Source of the DNA: Leifsonia sp. 1010
Lineage (GTDB): Bacteria; Actinomycetota; Actinomycetes; Actinomycetales; Microbacteriaceae
Reading direction: 5' to 3'
Length of the DNA stretch: 64,000 nt
Assembly: GCF_031455295.1 (NCBI RefSeq)
Contig: NZ_JAVDSL010000001.1
Location: 1,426,001 to 1,490,000, forward strand
Of this stretch, positions 7,957 through 17,167 are shown piece by piece. The notes beneath the pieces were generated by a model. It was not told the origin of the DNA. It worked only from the letters and a program-made list of their open reading frames with translations, and ran no database searches. The position numbers and the translations under genes are program-made. The number at the start of each line of letters is the position of its first letter. The stretch's first letter is position 1.

Positions 7957-8538
7957 CTACGCGTTCCGCAGCCCTCGAACGACGAGGTCGAGCAGGCGCT
8001 CGACCTGCGCGGCGTCCGTCGCTTCGGCGGTGGTGAGGAAGACGCCGACCATGGCCGCGGTCACGTCGTCGGCCGTCACGTCGTCGCGGAAGAGGCCCTG
8101 CTCGATGCCGGCGGTGAGGAACGGCTGTACCGCCGTGTCGACCCGCTGCCGCGTCTGCGCTGAGGCGGCGGCGGCGCGGGCGCCTCCCGCACGGAGCGAC
8201 TCGGCCATCCCGCGCTTGGTGGCGATGAACCCGGAGTACAGGCGCATGAACTCGCGGAGTGCGATATCCGGCTGGTCCGTCGGCAGCAGCGAGGCGCCGC
8301 GGTCGAGGACGGCGTTCAGTTCGTTCTCGTACACCGCGGCGACCAGGTCCTCGCGGGTCGGGAAGTTGCGGTAGAGCGTCCCGATGCCGACCCCGGCCGC
8401 GCGGGCGATGGCTTCGAGGGACGCGTCGGGGCCGTCGGTCGTGAGCGCCACTCGAGCAGCCTGGAGGATGGCCGACCGGTTGCGTGCCGCGTCGGCGCGC
8501 GGTCTGCGCGCGGCAGTCGATGTGGGATCGGCGCTCAA
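7957..8538 (-). CDS. TetR-family transcriptional regulator
   Basis: 193 residues from a probable TTG start with GGAGG about 13 bp upstream; the start is therefore uncertain. The HTH reads LEAIARAAGVGIGTLYRNFPTREDLVAAVY, a canonical TetR signature. The C-terminal ligand domain has the TetR_C form common in actinobacterial repressors. It is divergent from an aldo/keto reductase, with two GGAGG-NN-CCTCC palindromes in the 78-bp spacer, so it most likely represses both. Confidence 0.87.
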   Translation of the reverse strand: MSADPTSTAARRPRADAARNRSAILQAARVALTTDGPDASLEAIARAAGVGIGTLYRNFPTREDLVAAVYENELNAVLDRGASLLPTDQPDIALREFMRLYSGFIATKRGMAESLRAGGARAAAASAQTRQRVDTAVQPFLTAGIEQGLFRDDVTADDVTAAMVGVFLTTAEATDAAQVERLLDLVVRGLRNA

Positions 8539-8541
8539 AGT

Positions 8542-8594
8542 GGAGGTGCCTCCGGTTTAGGTGGTAGCGTCACGACAGCGGAGGAGCCTCCGCT
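8542..8594. promoter_or_regulatory. Two TetR operators of GGAGGnnCCTCC form
   Basis: Site 1 (8542-8553) is GGAGG-TG-CCTCC. Site 2 (8577-8594) is AGCGGAGG-AG-CCTCCGCT, a perfect 8-2-8 inverted repeat. The two cores are 37 bp apart and lie in the spacer between the divergent TetR and aldo/keto reductase genes. Site 2 is 23 bp upstream of the reductase ATG, placing it over the likely promoter. Confidence 0.65.
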
Positions 8595-8616
8595 TCTGAT
8601 CAGTCTAGGAGGAGAC

Positions 8617-9534
8617 ATGACCGACACGACGATCCGACCCGGGGGAACGTTCCTTCTCGGCGCCCGAGAGGTCGCCCGCGTGGGTTACGGCGCGATGTCC
8701 CTGGAGCGCTACGAGGACGACCGCGCGGCGGGCGTCGCCCTGCTCCGCCGTGCGGCCGAACTCGGCATCGACCACGTCGACACCGCCGACTTCTACGGCG
8801 CCAGCGTCTCGAACGACATCATCCGCCGCGCCTTCGGAGACTCCGACGCGGTCGCGATCGCCACCAAAGTGGGTGCCGTGCGAGTGGATGCGCCCGTGCC
8901 CCTTGCGCTCGCCCAGCGACCCGCGGAGCTGCGCGCCCAGGTCGAGGACAACCTCCGCACGCTCGGGCGGAGCAGGCTCGACGTGGTCAACCTGCGCCGC
9001 CCGGAGGTCGGGCCGGGTCTCACGGTGCCGGTCGACGAACTGGTCGACCTGGACGACCAGCTCGCCGAACTCATCGCGCTGCGAGACGACGGCCTGATCG
9101 GCGCGATCGGACTCAGCGCTGTCGGCGCGTCGACCCTGCGCCGCGCCCTCCCGGCCGGGATCGGCTGCGTGCAGAACGCCTACTCTCTGCTCAGCCGGGA
9201 GCACGAGGACCTCCTCGCGCTCTGTCTCGCCGAAGGGATCGCCTGGGTGCCGTTCTTCCCGCTCGGCAGCGGCTTCGCGCAGTACCCGAAGGTCGCCGAC
9301 GACCCCGCGGTCCGGCGCATCGCGGCGGAGACGGAGACCACGCCGGCGCAGGTGGGCCTCGCGTGGCTGCTCGCGCACGCGGCGAACGTCCTGCTCATCC
9401 CGGGCACGGCGAGCATCGCGCATCTGGAGGAGAACGTCGCGGCCGGCGCGCTGGAGCTGACCGAGGAGCAACTGGCCGAACTGGACGCCGTGGCCGGAGC
9501 GACGGCCGGTCCGTCGGATTCCGCCCGGCGTTAG
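8617..9534 (+). CDS. Aldo/keto reductase
   Basis: A 305-residue (beta/alpha)8 NADPH-dependent aldo/keto reductase. The catalytic Asp and Tyr are in VDTADFYG and the Lys in IATKVG; the cofactor-binding end shows IPGTASIAHLEEN. At the usual catalytic His position (LHxP in relatives) this protein reads NLRRPE, so the His appears replaced by Arg, which may change rate or substrate range. RBS AGGAGG precedes the ATG. It is regulated in all likelihood by the divergent TetR protein. Confidence 0.88.
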   Translation: MTDTTIRPGGTFLLGAREVARVGYGAMSLERYEDDRAAGVALLRRAAELGIDHVDTADFYGASVSNDIIRRAFGDSDAVAIATKVGAVRVDAPVPLALAQRPAELRAQVEDNLRTLGRSRLDVVNLRRPEVGPGLTVPVDELVDLDDQLAELIALRDDGLIGAIGLSAVGASTLRRALPAGIGCVQNAYSLLSREHEDLLALCLAEGIAWVPFFPLGSGFAQYPKVADDPAVRRIAAETETTPAQVGLAWLLAHAANVLLIPGTASIAHLEENVAAGALELTEEQLAELDAVAGATAGPSDSARR

Positions 9535-9542
9535 ATCCGACG

Positions 9543-10061
9543 TCAGAGCACGCCGTCGAGCACCCGCGCCGCCGCCTCACGAGGCGTGAGCCGGCTCGTG
9601 TCCACCACCGGACCGGGGATGCGGGCCGCGTCGACCACCCCATCCAACTCTCCGAAGCGGTGCAGGTGCCAGGCGGCCGCTGCGTCGTCGTCCCGGTGCC
9701 GGGCGCGCAACCGGGCCTCGCCGATCGCCGGGTCGACCGTGAGGCGGACGACCGTGAGGGGGAGTCCGCCGAGTGCGTCGCGATAGCGCGGCACGTCCCG
9801 GGCGTCCTCGATGACGCCGGGGAGGATGAGGATCTGCGCGCCCGCGGCACGGTGGTTGGCCGCGACCGGGCGGAGGTTCGCGAGCTCCAGCGCGGAGTTG
9901 AACGGGTCGCCGTCCGGGGCCGGCCAGCCGGCACGGAGCGCATCCAGGTCGATGATCGCGTGCGGGATGCCGCGCTCGATCAGGAGCGCGCTGACCGCAT
10001 CCGCCGTCGTGCTCTTGCCGACACCGACCGTGCCGTTGAGGAAGAGTGCCTGCTCGCGCAT
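9543..10061 (-). CDS. P-loop ATP-binding protein, small-molecule kinase-like
   Basis: About 172 residues (178 from an in-frame GTG at 10079). The Walker A loop GTVGVGKST is at the N-terminus, with DLDALRAGWP in the position of a Walker B/substrate-binding Asp and RLRARHRDDD as a lid-like arginine-rich helix. This is the layout of adenylylsulfate-, shikimate- or gluconate-type kinases, but the substrate is not recognisable. It follows mraY on the same strand with only a short gap, so the two may be co-transcribed. The convergent aldo/keto reductase ends 8 bp away. Confidence 0.7.
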   Translation of the reverse strand: MREQALFLNGTVGVGKSTTADAVSALLIERGIPHAIIDLDALRAGWPAPDGDPFNSALELANLRPVAANHRAAGAQILILPGVIEDARDVPRYRDALGGLPLTVVRLTVDPAIGEARLRARHRDDDAAAAWHLHRFGELDGVVDAARIPGPVVDTSRLTPREAAARVLDGVL

Positions 10062-10082
10062 GGGATCAGTCAACCGCACGCG

Positions 10083-11189
10083 CTAGGCGAGCCACTCGAA
10101 GTAGAAGGACCCGACTCCCACGGCGATCAGCACGCCCGCGATGATCCAGAACCGCACGACGATCGTGACCTCGGGCCATCCCTTCAGTTCGAAGCTGTGG
10201 TGGATCGGCGTCATCGGGAAGAGACGCTTGCCGTGGGTCGCCTTGAAGTACGCGCGCTGCACGATGACCGACCCCGCCTCGATGACGAAGAGGCCGCCGA
10301 TCAGGATCAGGAGCAGCTCGGTGTGGGTGAGGATCGCGAGAGCGCTCAGCGCTCCGCCGAGACCGAGCGCGCCTGTGTCTCCCATGATGATCTTGGCGGG
10401 ACTGGTGTTCCACCAGAGGAACCCGACCAGAGCGCCGCAGATCGCCGCGGCGACGATCGCCAGCGACAGCGGGTCGCTCGTCGGATGGCACTTTGCCACG
10501 TTCGCCGGGTTGATGTTGGGGTTGAAGCAGGACTGGTTGAACTGCCAGAAGCCGATGAGTGTGTACGAGCCGATCGCGAGGACCGATGCGCCCGTCGCGA
10601 GGCCGTCGAGGCCGTCCGCGAGGTTCACGCCGTTGGTGGTCGCCGACGCCAGGAGGTTGATCCAGACCAGGTAGAGGACGAAGCCGATCACGGGCACCGC
10701 TGTGACGATCCGGGCGAAGTCGAGCGCAGGGATGTCGCGGATCGCCGAGACGGCCATGGACGCCGGCGTCGTGCCGTCGGCGGTGGGGAACTGGAGTGCG
10801 AGCACGGCGAAAACGGTCGCGACGATCGCCTGCCCGGCGATCTTCGCCCATCCGCCGAGTCCGAGGCTGCGCTGGTGGTGCACCTTCAGGAAGTCGTCGA
10901 CGAACCCGACCGCCGCCATGCCGATGAACATCAGCAGCACCAGGAGCGACGACGGGGAGATGCCGTCTCCGCCGTTGAGGAGGGCGGACACGAAGAACCC
11001 GAACAGTGTCGCCAGGATGAAGACGATGCCGCCCATCGTCGGTGTTCCGCGCTTGACGTGATGCGACTGGGGGCCGTCGTCCCGGATGAACTGCCCCCAC
11101 TCCAGCCGCCGGAACAACCGGATGAAGAGCGGAGTCAGGAAGAGCGAGAAGGCGAGGGCGAGACCGCCGGCCGTAAGTAAGGTCCCCAC
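10083..11189 (-). CDS. mraY: Phospho-N-acetylmuramoyl-pentapeptide-transferase (MraY)
   Basis: A 368-residue polytopic membrane enzyme (about ten TM segments) that makes lipid I from UDP-MurNAc-pentapeptide and undecaprenyl phosphate. Family motifs: [16 protein letters not shown] near the N-terminus, [19 protein letters not shown] (Ala where many homologues have Thr), [11 protein letters not shown] and [14 protein letters not shown]. The GTG at 11189 gives the family length, though no strong RBS is seen. It is not in a division/cell-wall cluster: the flanks are a P-loop protein and a GH93-like enzyme. It could be a second copy or the only one. Confidence 0.92.
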   Translation of the reverse strand: MGTLLTAGGLALAFSLFLTPLFIRLFRRLEWGQFIRDDGPQSHHVKRGTPTMGGIVFILATLFGFFVSALLNGGDGISPSSLLVLLMFIGMAAVGFVDDFLKVHHQRSLGLGGWAKIAGQAIVATVFAVLALQFPTADGTTPASMAVSAIRDIPALDFARIVTAVPVIGFVLYLVWINLLASATTNGVNLADGLDGLATGASVLAIGSYTLIGFWQFNQSCFNPNINPANVAKCHPTSDPLSLAIVAAAICGALVGFLWWNTSPAKIIMGDTGALGLGGALSALAILTHTELLLILIGGLFVIEAGSVIVQRAYFKATHGKRLFPMTPIHHSFELKGWPEVTIVVRFWIIAGVLIAVGVGSFYFEWLA

Positions 11190-11262
11190 GACAGCGAGTC
11201 TGGCAGGCAGCGGCCCACCGGGCGTAATCCGCGCCGACCGCCCGAGGGCGACGCACCCGGGA

Positions 11263-11293
11263 GGGGCGACGGCGGCCCGATCGCCGTCGCCCC
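11263..11293 (-). terminator. Strong hairpin after the arabinan operon
   Basis: GGGGCGACGGC (11263-11273) and GCCGTCGCCCC (11283-11293) form a perfect 11-bp stem with a 9-nt loop, 12 bp after the GH93-like stop. It has no U-tract, as is usual in high-GC actinobacteria. It separates the sugar operon from mraY. Confidence 0.65.
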
Positions 11294-11304
11294 GGTCGGA
11301 TGGG

Positions 11305-13395
11305 CTACTGGATGCCCTCGCGCACCAGCCGCCACTGCTGCGTCGCACTGCCGTCGGCGGTGCGCTGCTGGGCGAACGCACCGTCGGCCGTCGACGACCC
11401 GGCGATCTCGAGCGGCTTGCCGCTGTTCGCATTCGTCAGCGTCCACCAGCCGCCCGAGATGCTCGGCGACCACACCTGGGTGGCGTTGCCGGTCGGGCCC
11501 CACTGCGCCGCCCGCACACCGTCTGCGGTCTGAGCGCCGGGGATCTCGAGCAGCTTGCCGCTGTTCACGTTGAACAGCTGGAGGCCGTTCGACACCGGGT
11601 GCACGTTCCAGACCTGGCACGCGTTGCCGGTGTCGCCCCACTGACCGGCGCCCGCGCCGTCCGCCAGGGACGCACTCGCGATCTCGAGGTACTTGCCGCT
11701 ATTGCGGTTCACGATGCGGAACTGCGGATCCAGCGCCGTCCCGGGCTTGTACAGCTGGATGGCGTCGAGCTCGGCGAACGAGGTGCCCTTCGTGAACGCG
11801 ATCGTGTTCGTACCCGCGTTCAGTGTGACCGTCTTCTGCACCCAGCCGTAGCGTCCCCAGTTCACCGTCGCCGGGTAGCTGAGGGTGGATGCGGTGCCGC
11901 CGTTGACGCTGACGTTGTGCGTCGACGCCGCGCCGGTTCCGTTGTCGTAGCGGACGTTCATCGTGTACGAGCCGGCCGACGGGACCCGTACGGTGAAGGT
12001 CACCGAGCTGGTCGTGTTGTTGATGTTGCCGACCTTGCTGCCGTTGGAGGCATCCGGATCCGTGACGAGGGAGGTGTCCGACGTGCGGGCGGCTTTCTCG
12101 GCCTCGTACTGCTGGGCGTCCAGCGGAATGGAGCCGACACGGATGTCGTTGTAGGTGGTCGTGAGGTTCTCGACGTTGGTCGCCTGGTAGAGCGTGCGGC
12201 CGTCCACCGAGTAGTCGATGCTCTGCGCGAAGCCGCTGAAGGTGCCGCCTTCGGCGTCCGGTCCGTCGTACGTGACGGCCATCGGCAGTCGCTCCCACGG
12301 CCCGTCGCCGAGGTTGTAGTTGACGTAGAAGTTCTGACCGCCGTCGATGGTGCCCGTGGCGTCCAGCGACCACTTGGATGCGACGACGACCATGCCCTTC
12401 GGTCCGCCGCCCGGCACCCACTTCACGTACGGCGACGATCCGATGCCGCGACCGTTGGCGAGGGTGATGGGCGTGCCGATGCTGGTCGTCGGCGACCAGT
12501 TCAGGCCGTCGGGCGACGTCTTGAAGTACACCGGCGCGGTGTTCTTGCTCTGCGACGGGCGGTTGACCACCTCGAACGTGGCCAGGTAGCGGCCGTCGGG
12601 AAGCTTGGTCACCGTGATCATGCCGGGCCGGTCGGACTGGTTGTTCGGAGCCGACACGTTCGACTCGGCACCCCACGTCGCACCGCCGTCGGTGGACCGC
12701 CGATACGACACCGCCTGAAGCACGCCGTTCGCCTTCTGCCGCTCGTCCGAGAAGTAGGCGACCAGGCCGCCCTGACCGTCGATGGCCAGCGACGGCTCCC
12801 ACACGGTCGAGGTGGTGGAGGTCGGGCTCGGGTCGTATACGGCCGGCCCGCCGGTGTCGATGGTGCTCAGGTACGACCACGACGTGCCCTGATTCGCGCT
12901 CTTGTAGACGACGAGGCGGCTGCTCGAGCGGTCCTCCGGCATGATCATCCCGGCGAGCAGGATGGTGCCGGCGGCCAGACCGCCCGTCGCCTGCGAGACC
13001 TCGAACAGGAACGGCTGGGAGGTGCGGGTCAGCGTCGGGAAGGTGGCGCTCGGCACGACGTCCGTGACGTGCGTCCAGCTGGTGCCGTCGTCGGTGCTGC
13101 GGTAGATCGGGTAGACCTGCACGCCGTTCACGAGCACCAGCTGGTCGTAGGTGACCAGCTGGGTGCCGTTCGCCGCCCCGCTGTTCTTGAGCACGATGTT
13201 CTTCGCGTACGTCGTTCCGGCCGCGCGGCCGCCCTCCGGGTTGAACGACGTCCCGGCGGCGGGGGAGTAGACGAGCGATCCGTTGCCGGTGGTCACGGCG
13301 GAGGCGGGCGCTGCGGTCAGCGTCGCCGCGACGAGGGCGCCGGCGACGAGCCCGATGGGGTGCGTGATGGAAACATTGTCGGTTCCTTCTCTCAC
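11305..13395 (-). CDS. Secreted sialidase-fold glycosidase, probable GH93 exo-arabinanase, with CBM and ricin-type lectin
   Basis: 696 residues. A signal peptide ends near ASA at 31-33. Residues about 38-425 form a beta-propeller with Asp-box repeats (STDDGTSW 100-107, SANQGTSW 166-173, STDGGATW 234-241) plus WEPSLAIDG and [15 protein letters not shown], the pattern of GH93 exo-alpha-1,5-L-arabinanases. A CBM6/35-like domain spans about 429-551 and a ricin-B lectin about 558-694 (repeated QxW). It ends an ABC/GH51 operon, which supports arabinan as substrate. The annotated start is a GTG with no RBS; a better RBS-ATG pair (ATG at 13376) is out of frame, so the start may be affected by an error in the G run at 13357-13360. 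A sialidase is the alternative. Confidence 0.78.
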   Translation of the reverse strand: MREGTDNVSITHPIGLVAGALVAATLTAAPASAVTTGNGSLVYSPAAGTSFNPEGGRAAGTTYAKNIVLKNSGAANGTQLVTYDQLVLVNGVQVYPIYRSTDDGTSWTHVTDVVPSATFPTLTRTSQPFLFEVSQATGGLAAGTILLAGMIMPEDRSSSRLVVYKSANQGTSWSYLSTIDTGGPAVYDPSPTSTTSTVWEPSLAIDGQGGLVAYFSDERQKANGVLQAVSYRRSTDGGATWGAESNVSAPNNQSDRPGMITVTKLPDGRYLATFEVVNRPSQSKNTAPVYFKTSPDGLNWSPTTSIGTPITLANGRGIGSSPYVKWVPGGGPKGMVVVASKWSLDATGTIDGGQNFYVNYNLGDGPWERLPMAVTYDGPDAEGGTFSGFAQSIDYSVDGRTLYQATNVENLTTTYNDIRVGSIPLDAQQYEAEKAARTSDTSLVTDPDASNGSKVGNINNTTSSVTFTVRVPSAGSYTMNVRYDNGTGAASTHNVSVNGGTASTLSYPATVNWGRYGWVQKTVTLNAGTNTIAFTKGTSFAELDAIQLYKPGTALDPQFRIVNRNSGKYLEIASASLADGAGAGQWGDTGNACQVWNVHPVSNGLQLFNVNSGKLLEIPGAQTADGVRAAQWGPTGNATQVWSPSISGGWWTLTNANSGKPLEIAGSSTADGAFAQQRTADGSATQQWRLVREGIQ

Positions 13396-13459
13396 TGGTG
13401 ACCCGTCCGCGGGCGCGGGCGGGCCGTCACGACGTCGGGCTCGTCGTCACGTCTTGACG

Positions 13460-15007
13460 TCAGCTCAGCAGGATCTCCGTCCAGGAGATGGCCGGGAGCT
13501 CCACGATCAGGAGTGAGCCGTCGCGGCGCACCGGCAGCGCACGTGGAGCGACGCGCTCGGGGTCCTCCCGGGTGTTGGCGGCGTCCGGATCGGGGTCGCT
13601 GAGTGTCGTGGCCGTCGCGGTCAGGGAGGCGGCGTCGTCGCCGAGCACGGCCAGGTCGACGACCAGTTCCGTCGGCTGCTCGACGGAGCGGTTCACCGCG
13701 AAGAGCGCGTAGCGGCCGGCCTCCGCGTCATGAGTGGCCACGGCATCCACCAGGGGCACCGCCCCGAAGCGCTCGGTGTCGTACGTACCGCCGGCGACAT
13801 CGACCCGGAGGGCGGTGCCGCGTCCGTGCGCGGCGGTGGCGGCGAACGGGAAGAACGTCGTCTGCTTCCACGCCGGGCCGCCGGGCTCGGTCATGATCGG
13901 GGCGATCACGTTGACCAGCTGGGCGAGGGATGCGCTCTTCACCCGGTCGGCGTGCTTCAGCAGGGTGATGAGGAGGCTGCCGAAGACGACGGCGTCGGAG
14001 ACGGTGTACGTGTCCTCCAGCAGCCGGGGTGCGATCGGCCAGTTGTCGGTCCCGGTGATTCGGTCGACGTTCTCGAACCGGGTGTTGTACCAGATGTTCC
14101 ACTCGTCGAAGGAGATGTCGATCGTCTTCGCGCTGCCGCGCACGGCCTTCACGCTGTCGGCGGTGGCGACGACGCTGCGGATGAAGTAGTCCATGTCGAC
14201 CCCGGAGGCCAGGAAGCTGCCCAGGTCGCCGGTGTTCTCGTAGTACGCGTGGCACGAGATGAACTCCACGTCGTCGTAGGTGTGCGTGAGGGTCACACGC
14301 TCCCACTCGCCGAACGTGGGCATCGACGAGCTGGAGGAGCCGCACACGACGAGCTGCAGGTCGGGGTCGTACATCTTCATGGCCTGCGCGGTCTTCGCCG
14401 CGAGGCGTCCGTACTCCTCCGGCGAGCTGTGGCCGAGCTGCCACGGGCCGTCCAGCTCGTTGCCCAGGCACCACATCCTGACGCCGAACGGCTCGGTGCG
14501 GCCGTTCGCGATCCGCCGCTCGGAGAGCGTGGAGCCGCCCCGGTGATTGGTGTATTCGAGCAGGTCGAGCGCCTCCGCGACGCCGCGGGTGCCCAGGTTG
14601 ACCGCGAGCATCAACTCGCCGCCGACCTTGTCGAGCCACCCCTGGAACTCGTGCAACCCGACCTCGTTGGTCTCAGTCGAGTGCCAGGCGAGGTCGAGCC
14701 GCTGCGGGCGCTGGTCGCGCGGCCCGACGGAGTCCTCCCAGCGGAAACCGGAGACGAAATTGCCGCCCGGGTAGCGCACCGTGGTCACCCCGAGCTCCTT
14801 GACGAGCTCGATCACATCGGTGCGGAACCCGTCGGCGTCGGCCGTCGGGTGTCCGGGCTCGTAGATGCCGTCGTAGACGGCGCGACCCAGGTGCTCGATG
14901 AACGAGCCGTACAGGCGCGGGTCGACCGCGCCGATCGTGGCGGCGGGCTGGAGGGAGATGTGTGCGTGATGCATCTGGTCTTCCGTCATCGGGTGGTCTT
15001 CGGTCAT
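13460..15007 (-). CDS. abfA: GH51 alpha-L-arabinofuranosidase
   Basis: 515 residues, no signal peptide, so it is a cytosolic enzyme that removes terminal alpha-L-arabinofuranose from imported oligosaccharides. The (beta/alpha)8 domain carries RYPGGNFVSGFRWEDSVGP (about 78-96), acid/base Glu184 in GNELDGPWQ and nucleophile Glu302 in FDEWNIWY; a C-terminal beta-sandwich follows. Length matches the family. The N-terminus has three in-frame Met codons (1, 7, 12) in a small tandem repeat, and Met12 (MHHAHISL) is a plausible start. It follows the GH1-like gene by 13 nt in the ABC-sugar operon. Confidence 0.92.
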   Translation of the reverse strand: MTEDHPMTEDQMHHAHISLQPAATIGAVDPRLYGSFIEHLGRAVYDGIYEPGHPTADADGFRTDVIELVKELGVTTVRYPGGNFVSGFRWEDSVGPRDQRPQRLDLAWHSTETNEVGLHEFQGWLDKVGGELMLAVNLGTRGVAEALDLLEYTNHRGGSTLSERRIANGRTEPFGVRMWCLGNELDGPWQLGHSSPEEYGRLAAKTAQAMKMYDPDLQLVVCGSSSSSMPTFGEWERVTLTHTYDDVEFISCHAYYENTGDLGSFLASGVDMDYFIRSVVATADSVKAVRGSAKTIDISFDEWNIWYNTRFENVDRITGTDNWPIAPRLLEDTYTVSDAVVFGSLLITLLKHADRVKSASLAQLVNVIAPIMTEPGGPAWKQTTFFPFAATAAHGRGTALRVDVAGGTYDTERFGAVPLVDAVATHDAEAGRYALFAVNRSVEQPTELVVDLAVLGDDAASLTATATTLSDPDPDAANTREDPERVAPRALPVRRDGSLLIVELPAISWTEILLS

Positions 15008-15020
15008 CGGGTCGGGTTCG

Positions 15021-16286
15021 TCATCGGGCGGGCAGAGGGGCGAGCCGGGCGGCGTAGGCGCGGAAGCGGTCGGCGACGGGGTTCGGCCTGCGCAGCAGAC
15101 CGTCCGGCGATTCGACCAGGTCGTGGAGCCCCATCGTCAGGAGGTGGTCCGCGCGCGGGCGGTCGCTGTGCCGCCACGTCCACTCGTACATGTCGAACAG
15201 GGGCCACCAGACGTACCCGACGACGGGTGCTCCCTCGGACCGCATGCTCTCCACGAGGGCGAGCGACTCATCCAGCCAGTGGATGCGCTCCTCGACCGTT
15301 CCCGTCACGCACGTCTCGGTGACCATCACCGGTGCGCCGTACCGTGCGGCGAAACGCTCGAGCGCCTCGCGGAGGCCCTGCGTCCCGCGGTCGACGCTCG
15401 GTCGCGGGTCGGCGAAGCCGCCGCCGTGCCGAACGCCCGCCTCGAACAGCTCGGTGGAGTGCCGCGGGTAGTAGTTGACGCCCATGATGTCGGGGCGCAC
15501 GGCGTGGGCGGCGAACCAGTCCAGCTCGGCGTCCGTCACCGCTGGGGCGAGCCGGTCGCGGAGCGGATGCGCGTCGTCGACGCGGCCGGTGACGAGGTCC
15601 TCGACGAGGTGCACCTGGTGGCGCAGCCGTTCCGCCTCCTCGCGATGCTCGGGCGCGACGTCGTCTCCGACGTAGCTGATGGCGGCGTCGACGTGCACGA
15701 AGGTCGCGCGGTCGCCGATGCGGGCGGCCAGCGCCTCCTGGCTGAGCACGAAACCGCGCGCCAGGTTCGCCGCGATGGTCGCGAAACCCTCTGCGCCGGT
15801 CCGGTAGGGCGGCCAGTAGCCGTACTCCCCGGAGAACAGCGCGTGGATGACCGGCTCGTTCACCGGCGTGTAGTCCACGACCCGGTCGCCGTAGCGCTCG
15901 CCGAAGCGGTCCGCGAACTCGGCGACGTGCTGGGGATAGTCAGCGGAGGCGAACTGGTCGGTCAGCCAGAGGGGCGTGCCGTAGTGGAGCAGGTCGATGA
16001 TGGGCCGGAGGCTGGCCCCGAGCAGCGCATCCACCGCCCGGTCGGTCCAGTCCCAGTCCCAGCGGCCGGGCTCCGGCGCGATCCGGTACCAGGGCACGCC
16101 CCAGCGCAGCACCTCGGCGCCCACACCCGCGGCGAGGGCGAAGTCGTCGCGGTACCGGTCGTAGTGCTCGGTGAGCTCGTACTCGTCGATGGCGCGCTCG
16201 CCGGGCCGCTCCTGCGGCACGAAGGTGTCCTCGATCCCGAGTCCGAGGTGCAGGCGGCCGTCCTCGAACCAGCGCGGGGCCGTCAC
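15021..16286 (-). CDS. GH1-like beta-glycosidase
   Basis: A 421-residue (beta/alpha)8 clan-A glycosidase distantly related to GH1. The acid/base Glu144 is in TPVNEPV and the nucleophile Glu324 is in MVTETC, replacing the usual TENG. MGVNYYPRHS and YVWWPLFDMYEW occupy the expected later strands. No signal peptide is present, so it acts in the cytosol. The GTG start at 16286 overlaps the permease stop (GTGA). Context suggests it trims arabino- or galacto-oligosaccharides taken up by the ABC system; the exact glycone is unknown. Confidence 0.8.
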   Translation of the reverse strand: MTAPRWFEDGRLHLGLGIEDTFVPQERPGERAIDEYELTEHYDRYRDDFALAAGVGAEVLRWGVPWYRIAPEPGRWDWDWTDRAVDALLGASLRPIIDLLHYGTPLWLTDQFASADYPQHVAEFADRFGERYGDRVVDYTPVNEPVIHALFSGEYGYWPPYRTGAEGFATIAANLARGFVLSQEALAARIGDRATFVHVDAAISYVGDDVAPEHREEAERLRHQVHLVEDLVTGRVDDAHPLRDRLAPAVTDAELDWFAAHAVRPDIMGVNYYPRHSTELFEAGVRHGGGFADPRPSVDRGTQGLREALERFAARYGAPVMVTETCVTGTVEERIHWLDESLALVESMRSEGAPVVGYVWWPLFDMYEWTWRHSDRPRADHLLTMGLHDLVESPDGLLRRPNPVADRFRAYAARLAPLPAR

Positions 16287-17167
16287 TTGAGCCCCGTGGT
16301 CGCGACGCTCTCGATGAAGCGGCGCTGCATGATCAGGAACATGACGGCGAGCGGCAGCACGGCGATCAGCGATCCGGCCATCATCGTGCCGTAGGGGATG
16401 ATCCCGCTCGGTCCGGTCAGCAGGGTGAGGCCCGACGTGATCGTGCCCATCTCCGGCGATGTGGTGAAGACGAGCGGCCAGAGCAGGTCGTTCCAGTTGT
16501 TCACGAAGGTGAAGATGGCGAGCGTGAGGAGCGCCGGGACGGCGTTCGGGAGCACGATGCTCCGGAAGATGCGGAACTCGCCTGCCCCGTCGATCCGTGC
16601 CGCGTTGTCGAGGTCGCGGGGGAGGGCGATGAAGAACTGGCGCAGGAAGAAGATGCCGAATGCGTCGGCCGCCCGCGGGATGATCAGCCCGGCGAACGTG
16701 TTCACCCAGCCGAGCTGCGCTACCAGCTGGTAGACGGGGATGAGCGTCGCCTGGAACGGGATCATCAGGCTGGCCACGATCACGATCAGCACGACCCGGC
16801 TGCCGCGGAAGTCGATGCGGGCGAGGGCGTAGGCCGCGAGCGAGTCGAATACGAGAGCGAAGACGGTCACTCCGCCCGCGAAGACCAGGCTGTTGAGGAA
16901 GAGCCGGCCGAACGGGAGGTCGCTGAAGATCTTCGTGAAGTTGTCCAGCGTCCATGTGCCGGGGAGCAGGGTCGGCGGGTAGGCGTTGATCTCGGACGCC
17001 GGCTTGAACGCCGTGAGCACGATCACGATCACGGGGAGCAGGACGATGGCGGTCAGCACCAGCGCGGCGGCGAAGAGCAGCCAGCGCTCTGCGGTGCGGC
17101 CGACGCGCCGTCTGCGGGTCGTCGTTGCGGCCCGGGGCGCTGCGGCCGGGGCGAGGGTGGCGGTCAT
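16283..17167 (-). CDS. Carbohydrate ABC transporter permease (MalG type)
   Basis: 294 residues with about six TM segments and the EAA loop in NAARIDGAGEFRIFRSIVLP, which contacts the ATPase. A basic N-terminal tail precedes TM1. It overlaps the upstream permease gene by 4 nt and the downstream GH1-like gene by 4 nt. No ATP-binding gene is in the operon, so a shared MsiK-type ATPase encoded elsewhere is expected, as for most actinobacterial CUT1 importers. The likely cargo is an arabinan-derived oligosaccharide (inference from the GH51/GH93 genes). Confidence 0.9.
   Translation of the reverse strand: MTATLAPAAAPRAATTTRRRRVGRTAERWLLFAAALVLTAIVLLPVIVIVLTAFKPASEINAYPPTLLPGTWTLDNFTKIFSDLPFGRLFLNSLVFAGGVTVFALVFDSLAAYALARIDFRGSRVVLIVIVASLMIPFQATLIPVYQLVAQLGWVNTFAGLIIPRAADAFGIFFLRQFFIALPRDLDNAARIDGAGEFRIFRSIVLPNAVPALLTLAIFTFVNNWNDLLWPLVFTTSPEMGTITSGLTLLTGPSGIIPYGTMMAGSLIAVLPLAVMFLIMQRRFIESVATTGLK

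Noticed and set aside
9363-11180. Long plus-strand open reading frame opposite mraY and the P-loop gene
   Set aside because: It is antisense to clear MraY coding sequence, has no recognisable family and an arginine/aspartate-rich composition typical of high-GC shadow frames.
10083-11189. mraY as evidence of a division/cell-wall cluster in the window
   Set aside because: None of the usual neighbours (mur, fts genes) is present on either side.
11305-13395. Sialidase as the main call for the secreted Asp-box enzyme
   Set aside because: Neighbouring GH51, GH1-like and sugar ABC genes and GH93-like motifs favour an arabinanase; no sialic acid genes are nearby.
11086-13401. 771-codon plus-strand frame opposite the GH93-like gene
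   Set aside because: The minus strand encodes signal peptide, Asp-boxes, CBM and ricin motifs; the plus frame shows none and is low complexity.
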